DNA of 64,000 bases from Latilactobacillus sakei (GCA_002953655.1 CP025839.1:186001-250000), one strand, 5' to 3'. Shown: positions 32,809 through 42,939, counted from the stretch's first letter. Notes: generated by a model from the sequence alone, not told the origin. Numbers and translations are program-made.

Positions 32809-35800
32809 ATGAAGAAGTTAGTAGCGTGGCTAATGATGTGCTTTATGCTAGTCAGTTTATTGATTGTCAAAAATGGTGAAGTCGATGCTATTCAAAAAAA
32901 AGATACTAAGACTGATATTAGTTTAAATTCGAATTCAAGCGTCGTTACAAGCTCGAGAGAAGGATCGGAATCTAGCCTAAGTTTAAAATCAGAATCGGTC
33001 TATCACGGGCAAGAATCTTCAAAAGAAGAGGCCAATTCGAGTATTTTTAGTAAATCGACATCTTCAAGTGATTTACCAAGTATAGAAAGCGTCAAAGACT
33101 CTCAAAATCGCTTGACTCAAATAAAAAAAGGGAGTACCAAAGCAACCGCGATTGATGATGGTATTCATGACTGGACACCAACTGTTCAGACAGATATTGA
33201 GGGATTTAAAATTGATAACGATAAAACTTTGAAGTATACTTTCGGAAATGACGATGGTACGTTAACTTCGGGGGATACTAGTGGTGGGAATATGCTTCCG
33301 AAATTTAATATTTTTCTTGATGATAACGGCACAATTGTCGAATCTGTCTATTTAGCCAAACAAGGGATGCCAACTTCTTATGATTTTGGATTACAGCCGG
33401 ATAGAACCTCTGATGAAGTGACGATTGATGGAAATAGTGTTGTAAAAAGATTTATGTCATATGAATTTTATAAAGGAACGACAGATGCCGGAAAGATTGC
33501 ACTGAAAGTGGTTGGAGAGATTAATACTGATAATGGTCACTATCAAGTTGAACTTTTACTGAGACCGGCAGATGAACAGCCAGTTATTCAGCAAGAAATT
33601 TATATTATGAATTTGGACAGTCAAACATATGAAAGTGGTGTTTTTTTTGCTAAAGATTCTCAGGTCGCGGGGAATGATTATGTTCCGGTATTTGCCCAAG
33701 CTAATAATGCGGGAATGTATCTAGAGACTGATTTATATAAGATGTTTATGAATATGAATATCACTGATGGGCCTAAGCATTATTCAGCTGCGGTTTACAC
33801 CTCGACTGGCGGCCTCAGTGGTTCTATCTTTGGATTAAAGGGCTATGATTCGGCTGATTTTGATAGTGGTGGGGCTGATAATAGGAATCTAGCAGAAGGT
33901 GATACGATTTTTGATGCCGGCGATTCTACCTATAGTAATAAATGGGGATGGACGGAATTTAAACCAGATGAAGTGAATCATTTTAGAACCGATTTAGGGA
34001 TGGTTAGCAAGGGCGTTGTTGTGCCCGCTGCTGCGGTTTCTTACCAAAATAATACAAGCCAAGATAATGAAAATCATATTTTAGATGAGCTAACTATCAA
34101 ATTGAAAACGCATAATATCGGATTCGATAGTGATTGGGATGAGGTTCAAGTGACCGGCCCGATTCCAGAAGAACTAGATATTGATAAAGATTCAATTAAA
34201 GTTGAGAATAATGCCGGGGACACGCTAGATCTTGACGCTAGTAGCTATAGTGAAAAAAATCGTAAAATAACGGTTAAGTTACCACAAGCTTTGACCGATA
34301 ATCAATGGGGAACCGTTGTATTTAATGCTAAGATTAATAAGAAAGCTTCAGGGGAGACAATAACTCAGAAGATGCATTCTGAGGGTGGTTCAACAGTTTT
34401 CAGTAAGGCAACAGCTGAAAAAAAGATACCGGTAGTATTGTCGCCAACCGATTTAGAAAAAAAGGTTAAAAATGTAACTGAAAAAGAAACGGAGTATAAA
34501 AAGGAAATAGTTGGACATGCGAAAGATATTTTAGAATATCAGGTGAGATTAACAGTTAGTCCCAAAGGAACAGATATGGTGAATGCAATTTTAGGGGATG
34601 ACTTAGCTAATAAAAAAATAACATTAGTTCCCGATTCGGTAAAGTTAGAGTATAGTGACAGCACAACTGAAACGCCTAAAAATGTTACAAGTGTTGCGCT
34701 GAAGAAGATGGTACCTGGAGAATTTGTAATATTGACCTATCGTGCGAAGATTAATGAAGATGCCATCGTTGATAAACCGATTAGAAATACCATCACGTAT
34801 ATAGGAGAACAAGCCAATACTGGGGCAACAGGCAATCAAGATGAAGCGATTGTTAATGTTGAAAAGCCTAAGATTAGTAAGATTCATTTCAGATATGTCA
34901 ATCGAGCTATGATTAATGCGGATGGCACGTATCATGAAAATGCGGAAATTGGCGATAAAAACATTACAGTGACTGGTCAGATCGGGGATGACGCTTCTAA
35001 ATGGAAAGATGATGGCGCAATTGTCGATGGTGGCCAAGATCCTGATAAGATTCGGCCGGCCTATATTGAAGGTTATACACCGGTTGATTATTTGATTAAT
35101 GATCGAACAACGCCAGAAGCAATCATGGCAGATCTTAATCCAATAATTGAGGGTGATGAGACCACCTATACCATTCGTTATGAAAAAATAAGGTTAGCGG
35201 TGACCGCACTTCCTACTAAGATGAACTTTGGTAAATTTTACGATACACAAAGTGATCGCACATTCTACTTACCAGCGATGACAGCTAACCCGCGTGAGGG
35301 TGACCGGTACCAGAAAACGCCATATGGTATTGAAGTTACAGATTATTGGGGGATTAAGAGTTGGGCGCTAACGGTAGAACAAAAGCATCAATTCCAAGGA
35401 GTTTATAAACCAAAGAATCAAGTCGCACAAACTGTGACGCTTAAAGATGCTAAATTACAGTTTAATAATGCGCAGTTTACCATCGCACATACAGAAGATA
35501 AAGAATCACCATCTGGTGAAAAAGATGATGTAACGTCTAAGAAAAACTTTGAATTAGCCCCGGGGGCAGGGCCTAAAGAAATTGTTGAGTACGTTAAAAA
35601 TGGGCAATACCTAAAAGATAAGGATGAAAATGGTAAAGAAATGGATAATACGCAAGGGATTGTCTACGATCGTCCGGGTTACTCAGTTTATAAATATCAA
35701 TTTGGTGATGAAAAATCAAGTGATTATAGCATTGGCTTACACGTTCCAGGGACGACCAAACGCTATCAAACGAGTTATTCAACAACATTACGGTGGAATT

Positions 35801-35817
35801 TAACAGTTGCGCCATAG
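32809..35817 (+). CDS. Large WxL-domain surface protein
   Basis: A 1002-aa exported protein: signal peptide (~1-27, VDA), then a Ser-rich low-complexity stretch (~30-110). A WxL-family ectodomain follows (~115-410), two DUF11-like beta domains (~420-680), a MucBP-like segment (~685-780, HFRYVNRAMINADG...), and the C-terminal WxL domain with SWALTV and the terminal LRWNLTVAP. ATG 32809 follows AGAGGTG by 7 nt. The C-terminal half is clearly paralogous to the lectin-WxL protein. The role is inferred as cell-wall-bound adhesion or substrate binding. Confidence 0.88.
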   Translation: MKKLVAWLMMCFMLVSLLIVKNGEVDAIQKKDTKTDISLNSNSSVVTSSREGSESSLSLKSESVYHGQESSKEEANSSIFSKSTSSSDLPSIESVKDSQNRLTQIKKGSTKATAIDDGIHDWTPTVQTDIEGFKIDNDKTLKYTFGNDDGTLTSGDTSGGNMLPKFNIFLDDNGTIVESVYLAKQGMPTSYDFGLQPDRTSDEVTIDGNSVVKRFMSYEFYKGTTDAGKIALKVVGEINTDNGHYQVELLLRPADEQPVIQQEIYIMNLDSQTYESGVFFAKDSQVAGNDYVPVFAQANNAGMYLETDLYKMFMNMNITDGPKHYSAAVYTSTGGLSGSIFGLKGYDSADFDSGGADNRNLAEGDTIFDAGDSTYSNKWGWTEFKPDEVNHFRTDLGMVSKGVVVPAAAVSYQNNTSQDNENHILDELTIKLKTHNIGFDSDWDEVQVTGPIPEELDIDKDSIKVENNAGDTLDLDASSYSEKNRKITVKLPQALTDNQWGTVVFNAKINKKASGETITQKMHSEGGSTVFSKATAEKKIPVVLSPTDLEKKVKNVTEKETEYKKEIVGHAKDILEYQVRLTVSPKGTDMVNAILGDDLANKKITLVPDSVKLEYSDSTTETPKNVTSVALKKMVPGEFVILTYRAKINEDAIVDKPIRNTITYIGEQANTGATGNQDEAIVNVEKPKISKIHFRYVNRAMINADGTYHENAEIGDKNITVTGQIGDDASKWKDDGAIVDGGQDPDKIRPAYIEGYTPVDYLINDRTTPEAIMADLNPIIEGDETTYTIRYEKIRLAVTALPTKMNFGKFYDTQSDRTFYLPAMTANPREGDRYQKTPYGIEVTDYWGIKSWALTVEQKHQFQGVYKPKNQVAQTVTLKDAKLQFNNAQFTIAHTEDKESPSGEKDDVTSKKNFELAPGAGPKEIVEYVKNGQYLKDKDENGKEMDNTQGIVYDRPGYSVYKYQFGDEKSSDYSIGLHVPGTTKRYQTSYSTTLRWNLTVAP

Positions 35818-35885
35818 TAAAAAAGGCCCATCCTGAGATTAAGGAGTGGGTCTTTTTTGGGGGGCAGGGTAATTATAAAAATGGA
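35746..35885 (+). repeat. 140-bp direct repeat, copy 2 (WxL gene 3' end + terminator)
   Basis: Second copy of 32354-32493 with one substitution, in the terminator loop. It is much more alike than the rest of the two genes, which suggests recent recombination or conversion. Confidence 0.85.
35824..35859 (+). terminator. Rho-independent terminator
   Basis: Same hairpin as at 32431 with one loop change, followed by T6. Confidence 0.8.
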
Positions 35886-36006
35886 AAAAATGGGGATTTT
35901 ACAGGGATATTATTTATTTTTTAAATGGTGAATTAAAAAACGTGTAATTGTCATAATAATGAGCGTGCTAGCATAGACCCTAGTAATGATTAAAGGGGAA
36001 ATGACA

Positions 36007-36999
36007 ATGTGTACAAGTCTCACTTATTCAACCGTTGATGGACATCATTTTTTAGCAAGAACTATGGATTTTTCATTTGAATTAAATGGTAATCCATTAT
36101 TTTTACCGCGCCAATATCAATGGCAACCAGTTTTAGAAAAGCACGCCGTTCAAAATCAATATGCGTTGATGGGCGCCGGAGCCAAACTAGGTGACCAATA
36201 TTTGGTTGCTGATGGGTTTAACGAACATGGATTAGGGTGTGCTGAGTTATATTTTGCGCATGAAGCAATCTATGAACCACAACCAGTATCTGATAAATTG
36301 AATTTGGTAGCTGAAGAATTTATTGTATGGGTTTTAGGTAATCATCAAAGTTTAGAAGAAGTGGCTGCTGATTTGGATAATGTTCGGATTATTGAGAGTG
36401 ATCAAGGCGTAATGGGCGCCAATCAGCCACTCCATTGGATATTATCAGATCGTTCTGGTAAAACAATGGTGATTGAACCCCGGGGAGCTGGGCTTCAGTT
36501 AATTGATGATCCAGTCGGGGTGATGACCAACACACCAGATTTAGATTGGCATCTTAAAAATTTGAGTAATTATTTGAATTTACAACCCCAACCCTTTACT
36601 GAGCGGCCATTTGGTAATTATCAAGCAGGTCCTTTTAGCCAAGGAACGGGCACACAAGCGTTGCCGGGTAGTTATACACCACCAGATCGGTTTGTGCGGG
36701 CTGCTTATAGTCGGCAATATATGCCTGAAGCTAATAACGTGTCTGAAGGTGTTAACCATATTTTGCATATCTTAGATAACGTCACAATTCCCAAAGGTGT
36801 TAATATCGGTTCAGGTGGCAGTTCAGATTATACCCAATATCAAGGCATCAGCGGACTCAATAATTTAGCCTATTATATGGTCAATTATGATAACCGTCAT
36901 GTTTATCAAACTAATTTAACCAGTGATCTTATCGAGAATCAAAAAGAACCGCTGATATATGTTTTGCCACAAGGACAGCAAAATACACTGCTCAATTAA
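36007..36999 (+). CDS. Choloylglycine-hydrolase-family (linear amide C-N) hydrolase
   Basis: A 330-aa Ntn hydrolase of the bile-salt hydrolase/penicillin V acylase family. ATG 36007 places Cys directly after Met (MCTSLTYS), as needed for the N-terminal nucleophile; AAAGGGGA lies 7 nt upstream. Other family residues: RTMDF (Arg, Asp), DGFNEHGLG (Asn), MTNTPDLDWHL (Asn) and DRFVRAAY (Arg). The RTMDF form resembles penicillin V acylases more than bile-salt hydrolases, but substrate class cannot be fixed by eye; N-acyl homoserine lactones are another option. No signal peptide. It stands alone between WxL genes, with a terminator after it. Confidence 0.88.
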   Translation: MCTSLTYSTVDGHHFLARTMDFSFELNGNPLFLPRQYQWQPVLEKHAVQNQYALMGAGAKLGDQYLVADGFNEHGLGCAELYFAHEAIYEPQPVSDKLNLVAEEFIVWVLGNHQSLEEVAADLDNVRIIESDQGVMGANQPLHWILSDRSGKTMVIEPRGAGLQLIDDPVGVMTNTPDLDWHLKNLSNYLNLQPQPFTERPFGNYQAGPFSQGTGTQALPGSYTPPDRFVRAAYSRQYMPEANNVSEGVNHILHILDNVTIPKGVNIGSGGSSDYTQYQGISGLNNLAYYMVNYDNRHVYQTNLTSDLIENQKEPLIYVLPQGQQNTLLN

Positions 37000-37009
37000 T
37001 TAAAATAAT

Positions 37010-37053
37010 TAAGCCGATATCTGGAAAAACAATTCTAGATACCGGCTTTTTGT
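37010..37053 (+). terminator. Rho-independent terminator
   Basis: AAGCCGATATCT...AGATACCGGCTT stem with T5. It ends the choloylglycine-hydrolase-family gene. Confidence 0.8.
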
Positions 37054-37204
37054 GTGCGTGAATTATTGTTGATAACATAGGCTTTTTTCAAAAATTTAAA
37101 TTGGTATTTGAATTTTAAACAATAATTACCACCTGTTAAATGATAGTGTATTAATTGAATTATGGATTAATTAAATTGGTAAGAGATGATTGAGGTGATA
37201 CGTA

Positions 37205-40200
37205 TTGAGGCTATTTAAATTATGCATGACTTTATTATTAACGGTAAATGTGTTAGCGAGTTCGGTGATGATGACTGAAGTAAATGCTGTTGAAGCGCCT
37301 GCTAATGCGTCTTCGGAAACGATCACTAAAATAGCTCAGGACGCTATTTCAGGTTCAACACCAACTAAACAATCAAATAGTGTCATTCAAAAAAAGGCGG
37401 CTTCAAGTACGGAAACACAAACCATAACGCCAGCAACGTCAGAAAAAAAAGCGACGCTACTTGAAGCACCGCAGACTAAAAAAACTAGCCAACCCCAAAA
37501 GCAGCAACTTGATCAACGAGCAGGCACCAGTTTGGGAACAGTCACCTGGTATATCGATGATACAACGGCGACCTTACATTTATCAGGCGGTGTATTGCCG
37601 GATAAAGTGGCTAATGATACTAATACACCTTGGAATTTCCCTAACTCGCCTTATATTGCGCGAATCGCGCATATCAGCATTGACGGTGAAATCACAGCCA
37701 AAGATGTCTCCTATATGTTTTGGGGATTGACCAACTTAACAACGGTTCAGGGGTTAGCTAACCTAAAAGGGGCCACTAATTTTAAGATGTTATTTGCCAG
37801 TGACAGTGCGCTGCAATCAGTTGACGCGACTAACTTAGATTTTTCAAAAGTAACGGCAATGAGTTCGATGTTTAGCGACTGTGAAAACCTAGTATCAGTT
37901 GGCGACACAGCAAATTGGCAGCTTGGGCAAGTCACCACAATGGCGAGTAGCTTTAGAGGTGATAAAAAATTAAATCAGCTGAATAGTACGAATTGGGACA
38001 CTGCTAATATTCAAAACATGAATAACACATTTTACAATTGTACGGCCTTAACGAACTTAGATGTTTCAAAATGGCAGACGACAAAGATGACTAATCTGGG
38101 GAGTACCTTTTCACAATCGGGCATTACTGCTTTAGATGTTTCAAATTGGGATACGAGTCACGTTACTAATTTAAGTAGTACTTTTCTGAATACTAGTATT
38201 GCCGAACTAGATGTTTCGAATTGGGATACAAGCCAAGTGACGACAATGGACAGAACTTTTGCAGGATGTTCAAGACTTGAAACCTTAGATGTCTCAAAAT
38301 GGCAGCTCGGCAAAAATACATCGTTGTCTTACACGTTCAGCGGTGATCAAAGATTAACGCAGTTAGACGTTTCTAAGTGGCAAACCGCTAATGTGACGAA
38401 TATGGCTTCAACATTTTCCGGGACTGTCGGTGTTAAGACTTTAGCGGTTAAAGATTGGCAGACCACTAAAGTGACAACTATGGCGGGCATGTTTGCCAAT
38501 AGTGGCGTTGATCAGTTAGAAATTGCTGATTGGGATACGAGCAACGTCAAAAGTATGCGATTAATGTTTGATGCGACGAAGTTAAGAACGCTTGATTATC
38601 CTGATTGGAATACCGCTAGTGTAACCGATATGAGTTATATGCTGCGTGGGATGACGAAATTAACAGATGCTTATTTCACGAATTGGGATACGAGTCAGGT
38701 AACGAATATGGGCGGCATGTTTTTGAATGATCAACAATTAGCGCACCTGCGGTTGGGACCCAAATTTAAATTCTTAACGAGTACCTCAACCGGACCATCA
38801 TTAGCAGAACCCAGCACTGAAACACCCTATTTTGGGAAGTGGCAACGACATGATGCAAATGATAATCAAGTTGGGAATACCTATACATCAGCAGCGTTAA
38901 TGGCCCAGTATGATGGGACGACTGTTCCAACGGGTGATTATTATTGGGCCGTTGCAACGCCACCAACGATTACCAAGTTGGTACGCAATGTGACAGCCGA
39001 TGGCAATAACGCCCCATTTAAGACGGTAACAACGGCTCAAATGGGTGACCTAGTTGAATATCAAATCAATATCACCCAGCCAAATGGGCAAAAATTAGAT
39101 CGGGGTGCGGTCTTTGAAGATGTACTTGATTCACATTTAAAACTGGATAGTAGTAAAGGGCTAATGATTGCGTATGCGACCGCCGGTAGCGATTTTGATA
39201 TGTTCCAATTGATTAACTTTAATGATCAATGGCAATTTGCAACGGGGCAGACGATGGAAATTGGACAAAAGGCACAAGTCAAAATTAAGGCGACAGTAGC
39301 CGACGATAGTGTGCCAGAAATTGATAATCTTTTCAAATTGGTTTCCGGGAGTTACGGTGCCGGTACCATTTCAAACACTGCTATCGTTCACGTTAAGAAA
39401 CCATTGAAGCTAACTAAAGCGGTTAAAAATGAAACAACGAACACAAACTGGGCTACCAAACAGGATGTGAGTCCGGGTGATCAAGTGGGCTTTACGCTCG
39501 ATTATCAAAACACGACGGGCGCCACTAGCAACCAGATAACTTTCAATGATCCGTTGGTCACCAATGAACTGACGTATCAAACGGGTTCACTAAAGGTGAC
39601 CTATCAAGATGGAACGACTGAAACTGTCAGCGATGCGGCGCAAACTCAATTTGCAACCACGGGTAAATTAACGTTAACCAAATCGTTAGCGAATTATGAA
39701 GCCGTTAAACTTAGTTTTTCAGCAACGGTTAATCCATTGGTTACATCAGGAACAACCTTGCACAATACGGCAACGGTGACCGCGGATAACGTTAGTCAAC
39801 CAGTTACCTCGAATACAGTTGATATGAACGTGGTCCAGTCAGAACATCAATTAACCATTCGGTATGTTGATTTAGATGAGGATCTTAGCCATCCAGCTAG
39901 TGCGGGGACTCAAATTGCCGCGCCGATTACGGTGTCTGGTAAAACTGGCACAGCTTTATCAACCCTTTTACCAAGGCAGCAAGTCGCCCCTAAGGTGATT
40001 GAGGGCTACACGATTTATTCAGTTAGTGAAGATCCAGATTTAAAACCGGAGAATTGGCAAAAAGCTTATCGCGATGATCCTCAAATTGGTGATCAAGATC
40101 GAATCATTACTTACGGTTATAAAAAGGCAATGTTATCGATTGATGCACCCAGCAGTTGGGAATTTGGTGATTATAATAATAAACCCATGGACCGGACGTA

Positions 40201-40663
40201 TTATTTAAATCATAATCATGGCACGCCACAAGCAGTGACGGTCACCGATAATTATGGCGTTCAAAATTGGCAATTACAGGTTAGCCAAGCCAAACCGTTT
40301 GTTGATAGTGAACAACATGAGTTAACCGATGCAAAATGGGTCTTTTCAAATGGCAATGTTAAAACACTATCGAATACCGATGCGGGGACGGTCACTAATA
40401 ATAGCGACCATTTCACATTGGCATCAGGTCAGAGTGCCACTTTAATGACAATGACTAAGAGTGGTCACTTTCAATCCGATTCACCGGATACCAGTGATCG
40501 CGACAATCCCTATACCCAAGTTGGACAAGGGCAGTGGGCTTATCGCTTTGGTGACGAAAAAAGTGCCGATTATAGCATTGGCTTAAATGTACCGGCAACT
40601 ACTAAACGGTATACCGGTCATTATCGAACGAAATTAACGTGGTCATTATCAGTTGGCCCATAG
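37205..40663 (+). CDS. BspA-type repeat surface protein with WxL domain
   Basis: A 1152-aa exported protein: signal peptide (~1-28) and a Thr/Ser/Lys-rich spacer. A DUF285/BspA-type leucine-rich region (~110-515) follows, with ~24-residue units such as LDVSNWDTSQVTTMDRTF repeated about a dozen times. Then come two DUF11-like domains (~560-840), a MucBP-like segment (~855-955) and a C-terminal WxL domain (NWQLQV; LTWSLSVGP). BspA repeats mediate adhesion in other bacteria. The start is TTG 37205, 7 nt after GAGGTG. No terminator separates it from the DUF916 gene 64-73 bp downstream, so they form an operon. Confidence 0.9.
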   Translation: MRLFKLCMTLLLTVNVLASSVMMTEVNAVEAPANASSETITKIAQDAISGSTPTKQSNSVIQKKAASSTETQTITPATSEKKATLLEAPQTKKTSQPQKQQLDQRAGTSLGTVTWYIDDTTATLHLSGGVLPDKVANDTNTPWNFPNSPYIARIAHISIDGEITAKDVSYMFWGLTNLTTVQGLANLKGATNFKMLFASDSALQSVDATNLDFSKVTAMSSMFSDCENLVSVGDTANWQLGQVTTMASSFRGDKKLNQLNSTNWDTANIQNMNNTFYNCTALTNLDVSKWQTTKMTNLGSTFSQSGITALDVSNWDTSHVTNLSSTFLNTSIAELDVSNWDTSQVTTMDRTFAGCSRLETLDVSKWQLGKNTSLSYTFSGDQRLTQLDVSKWQTANVTNMASTFSGTVGVKTLAVKDWQTTKVTTMAGMFANSGVDQLEIADWDTSNVKSMRLMFDATKLRTLDYPDWNTASVTDMSYMLRGMTKLTDAYFTNWDTSQVTNMGGMFLNDQQLAHLRLGPKFKFLTSTSTGPSLAEPSTETPYFGKWQRHDANDNQVGNTYTSAALMAQYDGTTVPTGDYYWAVATPPTITKLVRNVTADGNNAPFKTVTTAQMGDLVEYQINITQPNGQKLDRGAVFEDVLDSHLKLDSSKGLMIAYATAGSDFDMFQLINFNDQWQFATGQTMEIGQKAQVKIKATVADDSVPEIDNLFKLVSGSYGAGTISNTAIVHVKKPLKLTKAVKNETTNTNWATKQDVSPGDQVGFTLDYQNTTGATSNQITFNDPLVTNELTYQTGSLKVTYQDGTTETVSDAAQTQFATTGKLTLTKSLANYEAVKLSFSATVNPLVTSGTTLHNTATVTADNVSQPVTSNTVDMNVVQSEHQLTIRYVDLDEDLSHPASAGTQIAAPITVSGKTGTALSTLLPRQQVAPKVIEGYTIYSVSEDPDLKPENWQKAYRDDPQIGDQDRIITYGYKKAMLSIDAPSSWEFGDYNNKPMDRTYYLNHNHGTPQAVTVTDNYGVQNWQLQVSQAKPFVDSEQHELTDAKWVFSNGNVKTLSNTDAGTVTNNSDHFTLASGQSATLMTMTKSGHFQSDSPDTSDRDNPYTQVGQGQWAYRFGDEKSADYSIGLNVPATTKRYTGHYRTKLTWSLSVGP

Positions 40664-40736
40664 TAACACTTGTTTCTTGGGAGGAACAATCAAATCAGAA
40701 TAGCTTGGCAATTAAAAATAGGGTTGAGTGATAAAA

Positions 40737-41774
40737 ATGCGATTAAGAAAATGGACAACAGGTTTAGCAGTCGGGCTGTTCGGCTGGCTATTATTGGCTA
40801 GCAATCAGCCAGTTTCAGCAGCACAGGAACATATCGATTTTGAAGTTGAAAAAGTTAAATCGAACCGCCAAGTGGATCAAGAAAATCGTTTTTTTGATTT
40901 AGGAATTGAACCGGGTAAAAAAGAAACCATTCAGGTTTTGGTTCATAATTTCAGTGATAAAAATATTAAAGTTCATTCAGAGATTGATAATAGTTTGACG
41001 CAACAAGGTGGGGGGATTATTTATCGCCCCACGAAAGACGGCATTATCAAAGAAACGGCGCATACATTGATGGATGTTGCTAAAGTTCATCGGGCGGATC
41101 GAGTGATTACGCTAGGCCCCAATGAGGTCAAAAAGGTGAGTGCGACGATTACGATGCCAAATGAACAAACCAAAGGGATGATTTACGGCGCTTGGCATTT
41201 TATTGAATACGGGCAAAAAGAAGCTGACGATCATTCGAGTATTTCCGGGAATTACGCCTACAATATGGGAATTGTTCTGCGCGGTAAGCCTTACGAGATT
41301 TACCCAGAGTTGAAATATCAAGGGGTTAACCCAACCGTCAGAAATGGGCATCCAGCGTTAGGGATTCAGTTGAATAATACCAAACCGATGGCCATCAAGA
41401 ATGCTAAGGTGAAGGCTGTTGTTTATAAGAATGGCTTCTTTAAAGATAAACGCGTTTATGAAACAGACAGTGTTGATGTTGCCCCTAATTCGCAGTGGAC
41501 TGTGCCAATTTCATGGGCATTCGATCGATTGAAACCCGGTCGTTATAACATTTCCATCAGTGTTAAAGGTAATAGTTATTGGAACCAATTACCAATGAGT
41601 TGGCACTTTAGAAAGAAAATTACGATTAATCAACAACAAGCCGATAAGATTAATCAAGCTTCAGTGAAGAAACCCGTTAATAAATGGGCGTATGTCGCGA
41701 CTGCTAGTGGCGTTTTGATGCTTGTTTCATTCTGGTTTGTCTATCGGGTATTGAAATTAACAAGGGGGCTTTAA
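40737..41774 (+). CDS. DUF916/DUF3324 WxL-partner membrane protein (CscA-type)
   Basis: A 345-aa protein: signal peptide (~1-29), DUF916 (~33-155, WxL-interacting/peptidoglycan-binding), DUF3324 (~160-300) and a C-terminal membrane helix (~316-336) with a short basic tail. These proteins partner with WxL proteins at the cell surface. ATG 40737 is assumed; GTG 40728 is an alternative. It is followed 2 bp later by a 50-aa membrane microprotein gene. Confidence 0.88.
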   Translation: MRLRKWTTGLAVGLFGWLLLASNQPVSAAQEHIDFEVEKVKSNRQVDQENRFFDLGIEPGKKETIQVLVHNFSDKNIKVHSEIDNSLTQQGGGIIYRPTKDGIIKETAHTLMDVAKVHRADRVITLGPNEVKKVSATITMPNEQTKGMIYGAWHFIEYGQKEADDHSSISGNYAYNMGIVLRGKPYEIYPELKYQGVNPTVRNGHPALGIQLNNTKPMAIKNAKVKAVVYKNGFFKDKRVYETDSVDVAPNSQWTVPISWAFDRLKPGRYNISISVKGNSYWNQLPMSWHFRKKITINQQQADKINQASVKKPVNKWAYVATASGVLMLVSFWFVYRVLKLTRGL

Positions 41775-41776
41775 AC

Positions 41777-41929
41777 GTGCAGCACTTAATTACAAAATGG
41801 GGCCCTAAAAAGGCTCGCTTGGCAACCTTCATAGTCTCAGGGGGCTTAACAATTTGGTTTGTACTGACCCTCTATCTTGCCATTAAATTTTATTTAGACT
41901 TACAAAAAATCACGATTATTACAATGTAA
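41777..41929 (+). CDS. 50-aa single-helix membrane microprotein in WxL cluster
   Basis: A short ORF starting GTG 41777, with AGGGGG 8 nt upstream, 2 bp after the DUF916 stop. The product has a basic N-terminus (MQHLITKWGPKKARL), one membrane helix (~16-38, ending LTLYLAIKFY) and a short tail. No cysteine. The positive-inside rule predicts the N-terminus in the cytoplasm. Signals and spacing argue that it is real. I do not know it from described csc clusters; a small subunit or regulator of the DUF916/WxL complex is an inference. Confidence 0.65.
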   Translation: MQHLITKWGPKKARLATFIVSGGLTIWFVLTLYLAIKFYLDLQKITIITM

Positions 41930-41991
41930 CAAGTTACGGGGGATGGGTGGGCAGCGAAAGAAAATATAGTTAAAAAAGGGAGGAATTTCAC

Positions 41992-42849
41992 ATGAAATTC
42001 ACAAAATTAACAAGCACAGTTTTAACAGCATCAACATTATTAGCAATTCTAGCACCTGCAACAATCGCTAGCGCTGCAACACCAAAAGACGACGCAGCAG
42101 CTAATGGTGGTACTAAGCTACCAATGACTGACACAACCGATGCTGGCATCTCATTTGGTGATACACATGATAACGGCAATTCAGGCTACTTAAGATTACA
42201 AATGGTACCAAAGACATTAGATTTTGGGAACCATGCTAAGTATGACGCAGCACACACAAACTTTGATGCAACAGGTGCTAACTTAGGCGTTGTTGGTAAT
42301 GACACACATGCTTCGTACGACCAACAAGATAGCAATAAAACAGAAACATTAACAACGAGTGATGCTAAGTTAAAAGCGGTTCAAGGGACCGCTTGGGCAA
42401 CAGTTGTTGATAAACAAGTTGAAAATCCAGAATTAGCTGCTGCTACACCAAAGGCTAATACAGCAGGTGACTGGAAGTTAACTGTTTCAGCTGACGGCGA
42501 TGGTCTAAAAGCTGGTGGACACACAATTGCAGATGCTAACTTAGTATTTGGTAATACAAAATACGGTCGGACAGCTGATATCTATGGTTTAACAAACCAA
42601 GATCAAGATAATGATGGTTATACAGCTGCTGGGACAACAGATGCAACATATGCAAAATCAGTTAGCTTGAACTTGAGTACACCAAATGAAGAAAAAGTGG
42701 TTGGGACAGCCGCTAAAGATGCTGGCGATGGTGCTAACGTCTTTGGTTGGAACCCAAGCGATATTCGTTTAGCTTTAAACGGTTCAAACGATGTGGCAAC
42801 TGGTGAATATCACGCTGGTTTAACATGGACATTAAACACAACAATCTAA
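41992..42849 (+). CDS. WxL-domain surface protein (CscB-type)
   Basis: A 285-aa secreted protein: signal peptide (~1-28, ASAATP) followed almost entirely by a WxL domain. First motif GDWKLTVS, second motif LTWTLNTTI at the C-terminus; the segment DGANVFGWNPSDIRL is shared with the remnant at 53845. GGGAGG lies upstream of the ATG. Codon use suggests high expression. It is part of the unit 37205-43989 and probably exposed on peptidoglycan together with the DUF916 proteins on both sides. Confidence 0.9.
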   Translation: MKFTKLTSTVLTASTLLAILAPATIASAATPKDDAAANGGTKLPMTDTTDAGISFGDTHDNGNSGYLRLQMVPKTLDFGNHAKYDAAHTNFDATGANLGVVGNDTHASYDQQDSNKTETLTTSDAKLKAVQGTAWATVVDKQVENPELAAATPKANTAGDWKLTVSADGDGLKAGGHTIADANLVFGNTKYGRTADIYGLTNQDQDNDGYTAAGTTDATYAKSVSLNLSTPNEEKVVGTAAKDAGDGANVFGWNPSDIRLALNGSNDVATGEYHAGLTWTLNTTI

Positions 42850-42875
42850 GCTGACATATCAATTAAAGCATCATG

Positions 42876-42910
42876 AAACCAGGCTATGTTTGGGAGATAG
42901 CTTGGTTTTA
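42876..42910 (+). terminator. Possible terminator or processing hairpin
   Basis: AAACCAGGCTAT/ATAGCTTGGTTT with a 9-nt loop and a short T-rich end. It may only reduce read-through into the next DUF916 gene. Confidence 0.55.
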
Positions 42911-42939
42911 TACATAAGTGATTAGAAAGGAAGGCTGAT

